This document shows positions 39,103-50,870 of a DNA stretch of 64,000 bases, piece after piece (position 1 is the first letter of the stretch; each line of letters starts with the position of its first letter). The position numbers and the translations under genes are program-made. The notes beneath the pieces were generated by a model. The model was not told the DNA's origin. It worked only from the letters and a program-made list of their open reading frames with translations, and searched no databases. Origin of the DNA: Macquaria australasica (Eukaryota > Chordata > Actinopteri > Centrarchiformes > Percichthyidae); assembly GCA_005408345.1 (NCBI GenBank), contig SEMN01000041.1:1357501-1421500 (forward strand), written 5' to 3'.

Positions 39103-41476
39103 GTAAAACACAACACTTATATATATTATAACACGTATTTTTAAAATACCTTTTAAATTGTAAATTAAAACTAGAAGTCATTACTAATGTCATAAAATGC
39201 TTTTTTATAATTCCTGGCTTTACTTAAAGATAAATATTGTGTGCATTTAATTGATTGTAGATATTTATTTCAGAGCTGATTTTTTTTTTTTTTTTTAATC
39301 TGTGCTTTTCACAATGGAGAAGTTTCTTGTCAACTGTTTCATCAACTGAACGTCTTGTATGGTTGTTGCACTTAATATATAAAATGTTTGCTCTTCTGAA
39401 AGGACAAGTTCGTCCTGTGGAGGGAGACTGACTCTCTCAATCATTGAACAGGATGTTTGTTCTCATCTGGTCAACTCTGCTGTTCTCTGTGAGAGGTGGC
39501 AACGCTGCAAATGGTATTCATCTTTATTTTTATCTTGTTAGTGTGAAACCTTACTGAATCTTGTTATGATGCCAGTATTTCTATCTTTTGAAGCTGCTGA
39601 TAACACCTACAATGTTAAAATGAAAATGTCTTTTAAATGTTGACCTGTCAAGCTCCACATACGTATAAGTATTTTTTATTTTAAGTAAGTAATGTACAAG
39701 TATTTTGCAGCTTGTTAAAACTAGGATGATCCACAACATCTTATTATTGGGGGAATACTGGATGACATTACTGACTGAAACAACATTTGATATCAGCCTC
39801 GTACATCAGGAAACACATGCTGGTCTAATGATGCTGAAAACAGTGTTTTCGTAAAATAGGCAGATACCCCATCAGTAAAAGTAATCTTTTTTTTTATTAG
39901 TGATCCCTTCATATGTTATCAAAATCTAAACATTTAGTTTCTCTCTTTTTGAACTTGTTTTTTTTTAAGGAGGAAAACACTGCCAAGATGAATATATACA
40001 GTTAAGATGTTCATTGTTGTGCCAATGAACTGCACCAACATATTTGTTGTATTTAAAGTCTTAATAGAGTATGAAGTAATGTTTGGCATTTGTCTACCTC
40101 TGTGGGCAACTAGTAGGAACTGCATCAGTTCCTGATATAACTCCTATTTATTGCCCCACTGAAATGTTCAACAAAGTATCTGATTATTTTAGCCCAAATT
40201 TAAGTGAATAATGACCTTCAGGCTGCTCACCTGATTCCACTCATGGACTGCTCTCCTCAGCTTCGGCCTTCATCTCTTCAGCTGAACACCACGGCACCAA
40301 TGTCACCTGTAAGGTCAACTTCACAAACGACATCACTACAGAGGAGACAGTGACTCTGAATGTGACCTGTGAGTAGCGCATACACATCATTGTCTCACAT
40401 TTATTTTTTACTTTGCAAAATGTTAAAAATGTTCTCCTAGCTCAGTGTAGATATCCTGAAACTCAACAGTGAGGTGAAACTTTTGGGCTCTGTCTTGGAA
40501 GTAGTTTAGCTAGTCCTGAGGTTTTGAACTTAATACAGAATACTTTTATAAGTGTTTTTTATGCTCCCTGTTAAGTATCTTGTGTGTGGATGAGGTCTGC
40601 AGCCCCAACTGGTTTAGTTGCAAATTGCATTCATTATCACATCTTCCTCCCTTAATTGTGACCAGTTGTTTATGTCTCTATGTCTCAAATGTCATTTGAA
40701 GTGATCAGTTTTGCTCAGAATGTCTGAGTCCTCTTGTATCTCAAGGAACTGAAAATCAGTGCAATTACAACTGTGAAGAAGACAAAAATGGAAATGAACT
40801 TCAAAAACAGACTGACTCACTTTTTATCCATTATATGACAGCAGAACATGCTGGACAGTACATCTGTACAGCCAAACATCTGACCAGCACCCTGATGCAA
40901 AATGTTGATTGTGACATAATGCTGCATTTTGCAAATGTTCTCAGAAAGGAAATTTATAGTTGTGTTCTTCATTATCAGAGGGGTCTTGTCAAGTCGAATG
41001 TCAGTGTATTTAATTTTAGTCGTTGATATAGAGATATATTTTCTTATATATTTGGATCTAATCAACATAATCCTTTTATAAAAAATGTCACTTATTGAGG
41101 CATTTTTAAGGCTTCCAGGTGGTTTCCAGCCTCAGTTTGGAATAATAAGGAGTTGTTTTCTCAGACAAATTCTAAAAGTTTGTCTAAAATGTTGTCTTAA
41201 AGATGTGAAGAAACCTGTATTCACTGGAATAAAAAAACTGTCAAAGAGGGTGATGCTCTAAATCTGACCTGCAGTGTTAAAAGTTTTCCTCCATCTGTTA
41301 TCACATGGACCACACTTGGTTCCAAAAAGCTGCAAAAAGAAACCAGAATCAACCTGCAGAACAATACGGGAAGAGCCACTCTTGTCATCCATAATGTGAC
41401 AGCAGAACATTTTGGACAGTACATCTGTACAGCAGAACAGCAGATCCCTACTCTGACTAAACATACAAAAGTAACT

Positions 41477-44400
41477 CCATCCATCCATTTTCCATCCATT
41501 TTCTTCCGCTTATCCGGGGCCGGGTCGCGGTGGCAGCAGGTTAAGCTGGGTTATCCAGACGTCCCTCTCCTCGGCAACGCTTTCCAGCTCCTCCTGGGGG
41601 ACCCCAAGGCGTTCCCAGGCCAGATGAGATATATAATCCCTCCAGCGTGTTCTGGGTCTGCCCCGGGGCCTCCTACCAGTTGGACGTGCCCGGAACACCT
41701 CCAAAGGGAGGCGTCCAGGAGGCATCCTAGTCAGATGCCCGAACCACCTCAACTGGCTCCTTTCGATGCGAAGGAGCAGCGGCTCTACTCCGAGCTCCCT
41801 CCGGATGTCCGAGCTCCTTTCCCTGTCTCTAAGGGTGAGCCCAGCCACCCTACGGAGGAAACTCATTTCGGCCGCTTGTATCCGCGATCTCATTCTTTCG
41901 GTCACTACCCAAAGCTCATGACCATAGGTGAGGGTTGGAACGTAGATCGACTGGTAAATCGACAGCTTTGCCTTCCGGCTCAGCTCCCTCTTCACCACCA
42001 TGGTCCGGTACAACGCCCGCATTACTGCTGATGCTGCACCGATCCGCCTGTCCATCTCACGCTCCATCTTACCATCACTCGTGAACAAGACCCCGAGATA
42101 CTTGAACTCCCCCGTCTGGGGCAGTAACTCACCTCCAACCCAAAGGGGGCAGTCCACCGTTTTCCGGCTGAGAACCATGGCCTCGGACTTGGAGGTGCTG
42201 ACTCTCATCCCAGCCGCTTCACACTCGGCTGCAAACCGCCCCAGTGCATGCTGAAGGTCACAGGCCGATGAAGCCAACAGAACCACATCGTCCGCAAAGA
42301 GCAGAGATGCTATTCTGAGACCACCAAACCGGACACTCTCCTCCCCCCGGCTGCGCCTTGAAATCCTGTCCATGAATATCACAAACAGAATTGGTGACAA
42401 GGGGCAGCCCTGGCGGAGTCCAACACCCACTGGGAACGTGTTTGACTTTGTGCCGAGAATGCGGACACAGCACTCACTTCAGTTATATAGGGACCGGATG
42501 GCTTGTAGCAGCGACCCCAGTACCCCATACTCCCGCAGTACCCCCCACAGGACCCCCCGGGGGACACGGTCGAAAGCCTTCTCCAAGTCGACAAAACACA
42601 TGTAGACTGGATGGGCAAACTCCCATGAACCCCCAGCAGCCCTGCAAGAGTAAAGAGCTGGTCCACTGTGCCACGGCCAGGACGGAATCCACATTGCTCC
42701 TCCTGGATCCGAGGTTCGACAATCGGTCGTAGTCTCCTTTCCAGCACCCTGGAATAAACTTTCCCGGGGAGGCTGAGCAGTGTGATACCACGGTAATTGG
42801 AGCACACCCTCCGGTCCCCCTTTTTGAAGACGGGAACCACCACCCCGGTCTGCCACTCCACAGGCACTGTCCCCGACCTCCATGCGACACTGAAGAGGCG
42901 TGTCAGCCAAGACAGCCCAACAATGTCCAGAGCCTTCAGCATTTCAGGGCGAATCTCATCCACCCCTGGCGCCTTGCCACCAAGAAGCTCTTTGACTACC
43001 TTGGAGACTTCTGCTAGGGATATGGGTGAGTCTTCCCCCGAGTCTTCAAACTCTGCCTCCTCCACTGAGGACATGTTGGTCGGGTTGAGGAGATCCTCAA
43101 AGTGCTCTTTCCACCGCTCGACAACATCCCCAGTCCGGGTTAGCAGCTCTCCTCCCCTGCCGAACACGGCCTGGGCCAAGCCCCGCTTTCCCTTCCTGAG
43201 TCGTCTAACGGTTTGCCAGAACTTCCTTGAGGCCAACCGAAAGTCCTTCTCCATAGCCTCTCCAAACTCCTCCCACACCCGGGTTTTTGCTTTGGTGACC
43301 ACCGAGGCCGCCATCCTTCTGGCCTCCCGGTACCTGTCCGCTGCTTCAGGACACCTCTGGGCTAGCCAAGCCCGAAAAGCCTCCTTCTTCAGCTTGACGG
43401 CTTCCTTCACCGCCGGTGTCCACCAGCGGGTTCTGAGGTTGCCGCCTCGACAGGCACCGATGACCTTCTGACCACAGCTCCTAGCGGCCGCCTCAGCAAT
43501 GGAGGCTTTGAACATGGCCCACTCTGTTTCCATGTCCCCAACCTCCCCCGGGATGCGCGAGAAGTTCTTCCGGAGGTGGGAGTTGAAGATCTCGCAGACA
43601 GGGCCCTCCACCAGACGTTCCCAGTTCACCCTCACTACACGTTTAGGTTTGCCAGGTCTGTCCGGCAGCCGTCCCTGCCATCTTATCCAACTCACCACCA
43701 AGTGGTGATCAGTTGACAGCTCTGCCCCTCTCTTCACCCGAGTGTCCAAGACATACGGCCGCAGATCTGATGATACGACCACAAAGTCAATCATCGACCT
43801 GCGGCCTAAGGTGTTCTGGTACCAAGTACACTTATGAACAACCCTATGCTCAAACATGGTGTTTGTTATGGCCAGTCCATGGCTAGCACAGAAGTCCAAC
43901 AACAAAGCACCACTCGGGTTCAGATCGGGGAGGCCATTCCTCCCAATCACCCCCCTCCAGGTTTCACCATCATTGCCCACATGGGCGTTGAAGTCTCCCA
44001 GCAGAACTATGGAGTCTCCAGGTGGTATCCCTTCCAGGACGCCACCCAGGAACTCCAAGAAGGCCGGGTACTCTGAACTGCTGTTTGGTGCATAAGCACA
44101 AACAACAGTCAGGGCCTTCCTCTCAGCAACTTTCAGTCGCATGGAGGCAACCCTCTCGTTCCCCGGGGAAAATTTCAACACAGCGGCGCTCAGCCGGGGA
44201 CTCGTGAGTATCCCCACACCCGCCCGGCGCCTTTCATCCTGGGCAACTCCGGAAAAGAAGAGAGTCCAGCCCCTCTCCAGGAGTTTGGTTCCAGATCCTG
44301 AGCTATGCGTAGAGGTGAGCCCAACTATATCTAGCTGGTACCGCTCCACCTCCTGCACCAGCTCCGGCTCTTTCCCCGCCAGAGAGCTGACGTTCCACGT

Positions 44401-44682
44401 CCCTAAAACCAGTCTGCGACACCGAAGGTCAGCACGCCCAGGTCTCTGCCCTTGCCTGCCGCCCCGGCTTACATTGCACCCAACCCCGATGCCTATCCCT
44501 GCAGGTGGTGGGCCCACAGGGTGGCGGCTCCATGTCGGTTTTTCGGGCTGTGCCCGACCGGGCCCCAGACGCTCGCCATCATGCTCCCCTCCCGAGTCTG
44601 GCTCCAGGGGGGGGCCCCGGTATCCCTCCTCCGGGCGAGGTGCTCCAGCTCGGCATGGTCCGACTCATCAGGGGTTTGTGTT
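41477..44682 (-). mobile_element. RTE-clade (Rex3-like) LINE, 3.2 kb, inserted in a CD22L-3 exon
   Basis: Flanked by a 12-bp target duplication ACAAAAGTAACT (41465-41476 and 44683-44694). On the minus strand the frame from 44517 has an APE endonuclease (LLGDFNAHVGND, and STDHHLVV near its end), then reverse transcriptase (QCGFRPGRGTVDQ, FVDLEKAFDRVP, GLRQGCPLSP, FADDVVLLA) and a C-terminal region. The 3' end is a (GGAT)n tail, seen on the + strand as CCATCCATCC, as in RTE elements such as fish Rex3. It is disabled by a frameshift near 42630 and an in-frame TGA at 42481-42479, probably CGA to TGA by CpG decay. The insert is close to full length and young enough to keep a perfect TSD. Confidence 0.93.
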
Positions 44683-45184
44683 ACAAAAGTAACTGTGATA
44701 TGTAAATAGACTGTACTAGTCTCCTTTGAAAGAAAATGTGTTCATATCAGCTTACTGTATGTTTGCTGTGATCTTGAGATTCTTCTTGTGTGTTTGCAGT
44801 TTTTCCAAGGATCTTAAGCAGCTCTGCCTGTGAGGTCCAGTCGGAGGTCATGACTTGTGTGTGTATCAGTCAGGGCTTTCCTTTACCCACCATCAAATGG
44901 CCGGGGTTGGAGAACCACACTGAATACTCTGTCACTGCTAATCTGTCAAACCACGCAGTCAACATCGCTACTGTATCTGTAAAAGATCGCCACTACACCA
45001 GTGTCAAGTGTGTCAGCTGCAATGCCGTTGGGGAAGCAAAAGAAAACCTGAAGATCATAATAAACGAGTTAAAACAAATGGGAAAGTAAAATATCTCTCC
45101 TACTCTAGACAACTGTTTTATAACATTTTAAAAGTGTTTTTACAAGAAGCAGCAGTGATCACACCTGGAGGACCACAGTAAGAC

Positions 45185-45262
45185 TGTTGTTGAGTGAGTC
45201 AGCAGCAATGAGAATGGGGAAGCAAAAGAAAGCCTCAATATCATAAGTTCAGAGAGGCGAGA
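45185..45262 (+). pseudogene. orphan 3' end of a second D5 exon
   Basis: From GTCAGCAGCAATGAGAATGG to TCAGAGAGGCGAGAAG|GTGAAC this matches the end of CD22L-1 D5 (26447-26517) with its donor. A complete D5 already lies at 44800. So two gene ends meet here: a CD22L-3-type 5' part and the last D5 bases plus TM/tail of a CD22L-1-type gene. Confidence 0.7.
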
Positions 45263-46327
45263 AGGTGAACACACATATATCAGTCAGCACCAATCACTGA
45301 TATCAATGAGAAAGTATTGATAACATAACATGTTCAATGATCTGACATCAAGGCAGAGCATCAAACTCAACAACAGAGATTCTATCCATGTTTTCATGTA
45401 CTTCTTCACTGTTCCTTAAGTAAACTAAATGGGAACAGTTTCCAGGGTGTCATGGACATCAACATCAAACCGAAAACACATAAGATCTGACGCATCTTTG
45501 CTTAAATTGCTGATGTCTCACCCAATCACACTCAACCTTGGTGATTTCCATTTGTTCATACTTTCTCAGCTCGATCTCCACTCTCTTTCACCAACTTGTT
45601 TTTTTCCTTGGCTGCAGTAGCAGACAAATATTGCAGCAAGTGGTCAACCCAAATCCAACCTTCAAAACAAGCCTACAGAAACACTAAGTTTACAATAGTC
45701 AGCAACTAAACAGCAACTAAACATCTCAATATTCTCAATATTTTCTTAACTTCAACACATGAAAACTTTAATTTGAGACAAGCTCATATTGGAGAAAAGT
45801 GTTTTATCTAATTTCCTCTGCCTCGGTTTAATAATAATGTGAAACTCACATAAAGAGCCTTTCAGGAGTTCTGGAGCAAAATCCCTTCACCTCTCTGGAA
45901 GACTTTTAGAGTGAAACCTTACAGGAAGCCTTGGGTGTAATTAACAGCAACTTAACAAAAATGCACACTGAGAAATTTTTTATATAAAATAAACATAAAC
46001 ATAACATTTGTTGAGTTGATTCTATGAAAATGTACATTATGATGAAAGACATGAATTAAATTAAGTGATCTGTTAGAGTACATGTAATTTTACTGTTTCC
46101 TCTTGTTTGTCCTTTGCCTTCAGCTGTTAATACAAACCACTATCAGTTATCATTTGAATATTCTTGAATAATTTAATCTAAAGATTTCTTAAATGTTTGG
46201 TATCTATCATTTACAGGTAAAGCTGTGTAAATGGTGGTGTGTAGCTAACACAGTAGCCACTGAGTGTACAGCATTGATATAACACTTGAACAGTTATACT
46301 ATCTACATTATATCATTTTAAAAGCAG

Positions 46328-46632
46328 ATCAACATGGACCAAGTGCAGTGCTTCCCTGGGCCGTCGTCGCTGCTTTATCTCTCGTTGTGAATGTCATCTG
46401 TATAATCTGCGTGATGTTCCTTTGGTATGTTACTACATCATCTCTTTATGCTTTGAAGGCTCTGTCGATGCAGTGGAGACTTTTAGACAACACATCACGT
46501 CTCACTCTTTCTTCTCTCCAAAGGAACACAAGAAAAAAGGTGAAACCAAACCAAGAGGACAGAACGTACATGTCACTGCAGAAAACAGACCCATCACCAG
46601 AGTACGATGTTATTGGCCAACCTCTGAACTGA
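46328..46632 (+). pseudogene. TM and short-tail exons copied from CD22L-1
   Basis: Exon 46328-46424 (TM) and exon 46524-46632 (tail) reproduce CD22L-1 almost exactly, including the 99-bp intron. TYMSL and EYDVI are kept. Reading frame and splice sites are intact, but no complete ectodomain lies upstream. Confidence 0.8.
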
Positions 46633-47639
46633 CAAACTGAACTGTCAGCTTCCACTGAGTGTAGGAGAAGATGGTACTTTCAGAGTCTGACTGGTCTGTT
46701 AAATCATGTTTTCAACACATGTAAGATTTGATGAATATGGCATTTCTTATTATATTATTTAAATGTAACTATTATTTCTCAGTGACTTGTTTGCATTCAC
46801 ACACCATACACCGATTTCCGGTATGATCACAGTCATCTATTGTAGCTGGGATTCAAGTGCTTTGCAGATTTCTCAACCAGTCTGGAGAATCTGAACCAGT
46901 AAGCCTCAGGTCAAATTTACTGATATTTTAAATTCCATTGTGACAGTGTTTGAGTATTTGTGCTTGTAATGTGTCTGGAATACATTCTGTAAAGGAAATC
47001 TTCTACCTCAAAAGGAGGAAATTATCTTTGCAGTATGGTATATGTAATTGTTTTTGACAATAAAGGCCATTTTGATTTGTACATTTGTTATAGTTTCTTC
47101 ACTAGTTTCCTTTGCCATGTATCACAAACAATGAAAAGTCAGTATGACTACACAGAACTATTAATATTTGGCCCAAATAATATTGAATCCAGCCTGATAA
47201 TCAGACCAAATGGCACATTTGTTATCACTCCATTATACAGAAAGTCCTGCTCCCTATCAAACTGGCCACAGCCTGACAGTGGGTTATTTGGAGCTGAAAT
47301 ATGACGCTGGGTTTTTCGGTCTATATTCTCAGATAAATGAATATCTGTCATTGTACAACAAGGGAAGCTACAGCTGTAGCCATGCATGAACTGTCATTAT
47401 TTGAGTAATTAAATAAGACTTCAGGAGTCAGAAAATGATACCTCAGCTCTAGGTACCTGCATCCATCCTGATAAAGCATTGTTAACTTGAACATGAAAGT
47501 AAATACTTGGTGGGAAAAGACTATCAGAGAACAGAGAAGGGAGATTTTAGCTAGTTGGTCTTGAATTAGGGGTTATCATGCCACAAGAACTTAATTGGAT
47601 AATTAGATTTGTGGCTCCTTTTCTCTTTTTCAGTGTTTG
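46633..47639. other. 3' flank of CD22L-3
   Basis: Similarity to the CD22L-1 3' flank ends about 20 bp after the stop. AATAAA lies at 47059-47064 and could serve as a poly(A) signal. No gene. Confidence 0.5.
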
Positions 47640-48180
47640 AAAGTCAGTTAGTTGGTCCACCATGACATTTTATACATGTATTCATGGAGCCCACAAAATG
47701 AATGAAAATGAATGGTTTCAGTGAAATCAGTCTCAAAAGCTGTTGGATTGATTTCCATGAAATTTGGTGCACACATTCATGTATCCCTCAGGATGAAATG
47801 CAATAACTTTGTGGATCTTCTGTAATTTTAATGATACTTTGGTTTATGACCAAATACCTTACCTGTACTGAGTAATGACACCAGCCTCAACTACTTTGTT
47901 TTTACTGCTTTTAGCAAGTGTTGGCATGCTAACACGCTAAACTAACAACAGGTCTGCTAAACATCAGCATGTTAGCATGCTGACGTTAGTATTTAGCTCA
48001 AAGCTCTGCTGTGCCTACGTACAGCCTCACAGAGGCGCTAGCATGCTGTAGACTCTTAGTCACTTATGTGTCACATGATTGAAAGAATTGCATCTTACTG
48101 ACAAACTCCTAACTTCCTTAAAACTGACTGTCAGATGCAGCCTGACTGAAGATAACCAGCAGTGAAGTGTGAACAGAGAC
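47640..48180 (+). repeat. dispersed repeat, paralogue of 22270-22540
   Basis: It carries the same ordered blocks as the copy upstream of CD22L-1 (TTGGCATGCTAACACGC, CAGCATGTTAGCATGC, TTTAGCTCAAAGCTCTGCTG, CAGCCTCACAGAG). It extends further left through GAAATTTGGTGCACACATTC, in the style of the copy at 12240-12640 on the other strand. Confidence 0.7.
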
Positions 48181-48730
48181 AACTTCAAACAAAAAGAGTT
48201 CTCTTTCCATTCATTTTTCAGTAGTGAAGGTGGAGCTTCTCAATTAGATATAAAGCATTTACAGTCGTCCACACCACACTGTGCATTTTGTGATAACTAG
48301 TAAACAGTACCTTCAGATATTATAAAATATAGCCCACAAAAATAAAAATGCAGAGCTTCTTGCTTGCATAATTAAAACTGAGAACAAATGAAGATTAATT
48401 TTAATTGAATCTCTCTTCTCTTTGAATCAGCAGATATTCAGTACACTTAATCAATGACAAAAACTCTCATTTGACCATCGTTACTAAACTGCCACTATGA
48501 CTATAAGCCAATAATACAGAGCATTTACAGTCGTGCACACCACACTGTGCAGACTAGAGTATGTATCATGCATTACAATGTACTGTAGAATAGAAATGAA
48601 AAGACACAATAATATGACCACAAGTTATTCAATTCCTTAAACGCACAGTATGTAATTTCTGCTGCTAGGGGTGATGACATTGTGAAGCAGCGTGGGATCA
48701 TCATGGGAGTTGTTGTCTTCGTTGTTAAAC

Positions 48731-49412
48731 AACCATCATTGCCGTCAGAGGAGACGGTGGCTCTGAATGTGACCTGTGAGTAGCCCATACTGTACTTTAT
48801 CCTCAGCTTTTATCTGAAATGTTATCTGAGATGTGCTCTCATGTCATTTCTGATGATTTTCTGAACTGTCTTGAATTTTACAACATCAACAGTGTTTTTG
48901 CAGGAAAGTTGGGAATTTAGGGGCGCTGTAACATTGTATATAATACAGTACATCATTTTGTCTTATTTTATTCATTTTGTATTATATTGTGTGTATATTA
49001 TTTATATCTGATATTAATTATATAGCACATTGCTGTATGTATTTTAAGATATTTTAATGTATGTTGTATTTATTATTTAGACTGATACCTATATTTAGAC
49101 AGTATTACAGATAGCACATACACTATGGCTGCCTTTTTCTATTTCAGTATGTGTTAAAAAGTCACTATAATACCTCAAGAAATCTTCTGGAGTTTCACTA
49201 CAGGACTAATTATGTTTGCATGCGTGTATATATTTGACAGAAATTCCCACAATTTATATATATCTTCTATAAATACTGTGAGGTAGTCAACAGCACTGCC
49301 ACCCTAACTGTAAAGGACCACAGCAACACTGCTGTGGAGTGTGTCAGCAGCAATGAAAATGGAGACGCAAAGGAAAACCTCATCATCCGAAAAAACACGT
49401 CAGAAGAAGAGG
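48731..49412 (+). pseudogene. CD22L-X: remnant of another CD22-like gene
   Basis: 48731-48775 is the end of a D2 exon (GAGGAGACGGTGGCTCTGAA) with its donor. 48776-48960 matches the CD22L-1 D2-D3 intron. From about 48970 to 49280 it matches the long D3-D4 intron of CD22L-2. 49284-49412 is the last part of a D5 exon like CD22L-2 (KNTSEEEG end) with its donor. D1, D3, D4, TM and tail are gone. Upstream flank (48200-48650) resembles that of CD22L-1. At about 49420 it runs into the CD22L-4 flank. Confidence 0.8.
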
Positions 49413-49499
49413 GTAGATGTTCTCAACCTTTGGCCTAATTGGTCTCTGAAGCACTGTTGATGTTCTTGTTTAACATAGATTACTTCCCTTTTTAATGTG

Positions 49500-50372
49500 T
49501 TGCAGGAATCAACCTGACTCAGTACTCAGAGTGAGCAGTATCTGGCACAAAGTTGTTTTTCTATCTTAAACAGAAAACACATTTGTTTGGGATGAAACCG
49601 TTGAGTTGTCAGTTACAACAAAACCTTTTTTATTTATGGTACATTCTGCAGTGTTGACAGGTTCTGTAGTGAGTGTTAAATATGCATTTAGTAACTGATG
49701 AGGAAGAAATTGTAGCCAGTTTGTAGTAGAATTTCATACCTTAAAGTGTGAACAGGAAGTTATCAAAGAGAATACAGTGATACTATCTGAGGCAATGTTT
49801 ACTGACTTCTCTGAGAACACAACTTAAAGATTTTGCTAAATAAACCCATTAAATCATAAAAATATTATTATTACAGAGGTTCTTTCTAAGAAGCTGCATG
49901 TAGTTGAAATTAAGAACTGGGATGAATACAAATACTTTCTTTTTGAATCTGCAGGTATTTAATGCACTTGATCAGTGACGGGAGTTCTTTTTTTCATACA
50001 TGAATAAACTAATGATTAAACTAATGACTGTCATTGACAATTGACCATTATTATTTAACTGGTACTGCAGATATTAACCGGTAATACAGACCATTCACAT
50101 TCATGCACATCCCTCTATGCACGTAATATATTATGCATTCAAATTAAAAGGATAGTTGCTAGACAGAATAGTTACTTTCTCAAGACGACAAGCTTTTTTA
50201 AACACACATATGGTACTTCCCCTTTCTGAAAGTTTCTCACAGTCATGAAGATTATCTAAAAAAAGTAGTTTCATTTTATTATTCAGTGTTAAATTTGCAC
50301 ATTCCTTACTTGGTATATATACAAATGATATCAGGAGATTTTAGCTCTAAGTGTGGCAGTCTAAGGGGGACC
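49500..50372 (+). promoter_or_regulatory. CD22L-4 5' flanking block
   Basis: Nearly identical to 38090-38959. The ETS-type ACAGGAAGTT is at 49752-49761 and TACTTCCCC at 50214-50222, followed by TTTCTGAAAGTTTC. Promoter-region motifs are therefore preserved although the ectodomain has been lost. Confidence 0.5.
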
Positions 50373-50515
50373 AGCAGTGTGTAGAGAAACTTCCTGGAAA
50401 CTTGTTCTGCAAAAAGGGAAGAAGTACAAAAAGAGAGGAAGAGTCAGTTCAGAGCAGAGACATTCGGCAGAGATCACTGAGGAGAGAAGAGAGCAGGAGA
50501 ACGAGACACAAAGAG
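50373..50515 (+). other. CD22L-4 5'UTR exon
   Basis: It ends CACAAAGAG|GTAAAACACAAC, as in CD22L-3. Confidence 0.6.
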
Positions 50516-50870
50516 GTAAAACACAACACTTATATATATTATAACACTTATTTTTAAAATACCTTTTAAATTGTAAATTAAAACTAGAAGTCATTACTAA
50601 TGTCATAAAATGATTTTTATAATTCCTGGCTTTACTTAAAGATAAATATTGTGTGTATTTAATTGATTGTATATATTTATTTCAGAGCTGGGTTTTTTTT
50701 TTTTTTTTTTTTTTAATCTGTGCTTTTCACAATGGAGAAGTTTCTTCTCAACTGTTTCATCAACTGAACGTCTTGTATGGTTGTTGCACTTAATATATAA
50801 AATGTTTGCTCTTCTGAAAGGACAAGTTCGTCCTGTGGAGGGAGACTGACTCTCTCAATCATTGAACAGG

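Larger units (their letters stand above)
39453..46632 (+). pseudogene. CD22L-3: CD22-like pseudogene
   Basis: Pieces in order: signal-peptide exon 39453-39513 (MFVLIWSTLLFSVRG, intact); a V-exon stub of about 20 bp near 39970 fused to the following intron; half of D2 at 40261-40368; a decayed D3 at about 40745-40920 without a donor; D4 at 41203-41476, resuming at 44695-44700; D5 at 44800-45087; TM 46328-46424; tail 46524-46632. Breaks: V-domain deletion; one base missing in an A-run at about 41226-41232, which shifts the D4 frame; the LINE inside D4; and D5 reading to a stop without a usable donor. The last two exons match CD22L-1 (one residue differs in the tail), while the 5' part matches CD22L-4. 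The locus is therefore a chimera. Confidence 0.85.

Noticed and set aside
41396..44705. Plus-strand frames of up to 224 codons across the LINE
   Set aside because: They are antisense to the LINE coding frame and show no features of their own.
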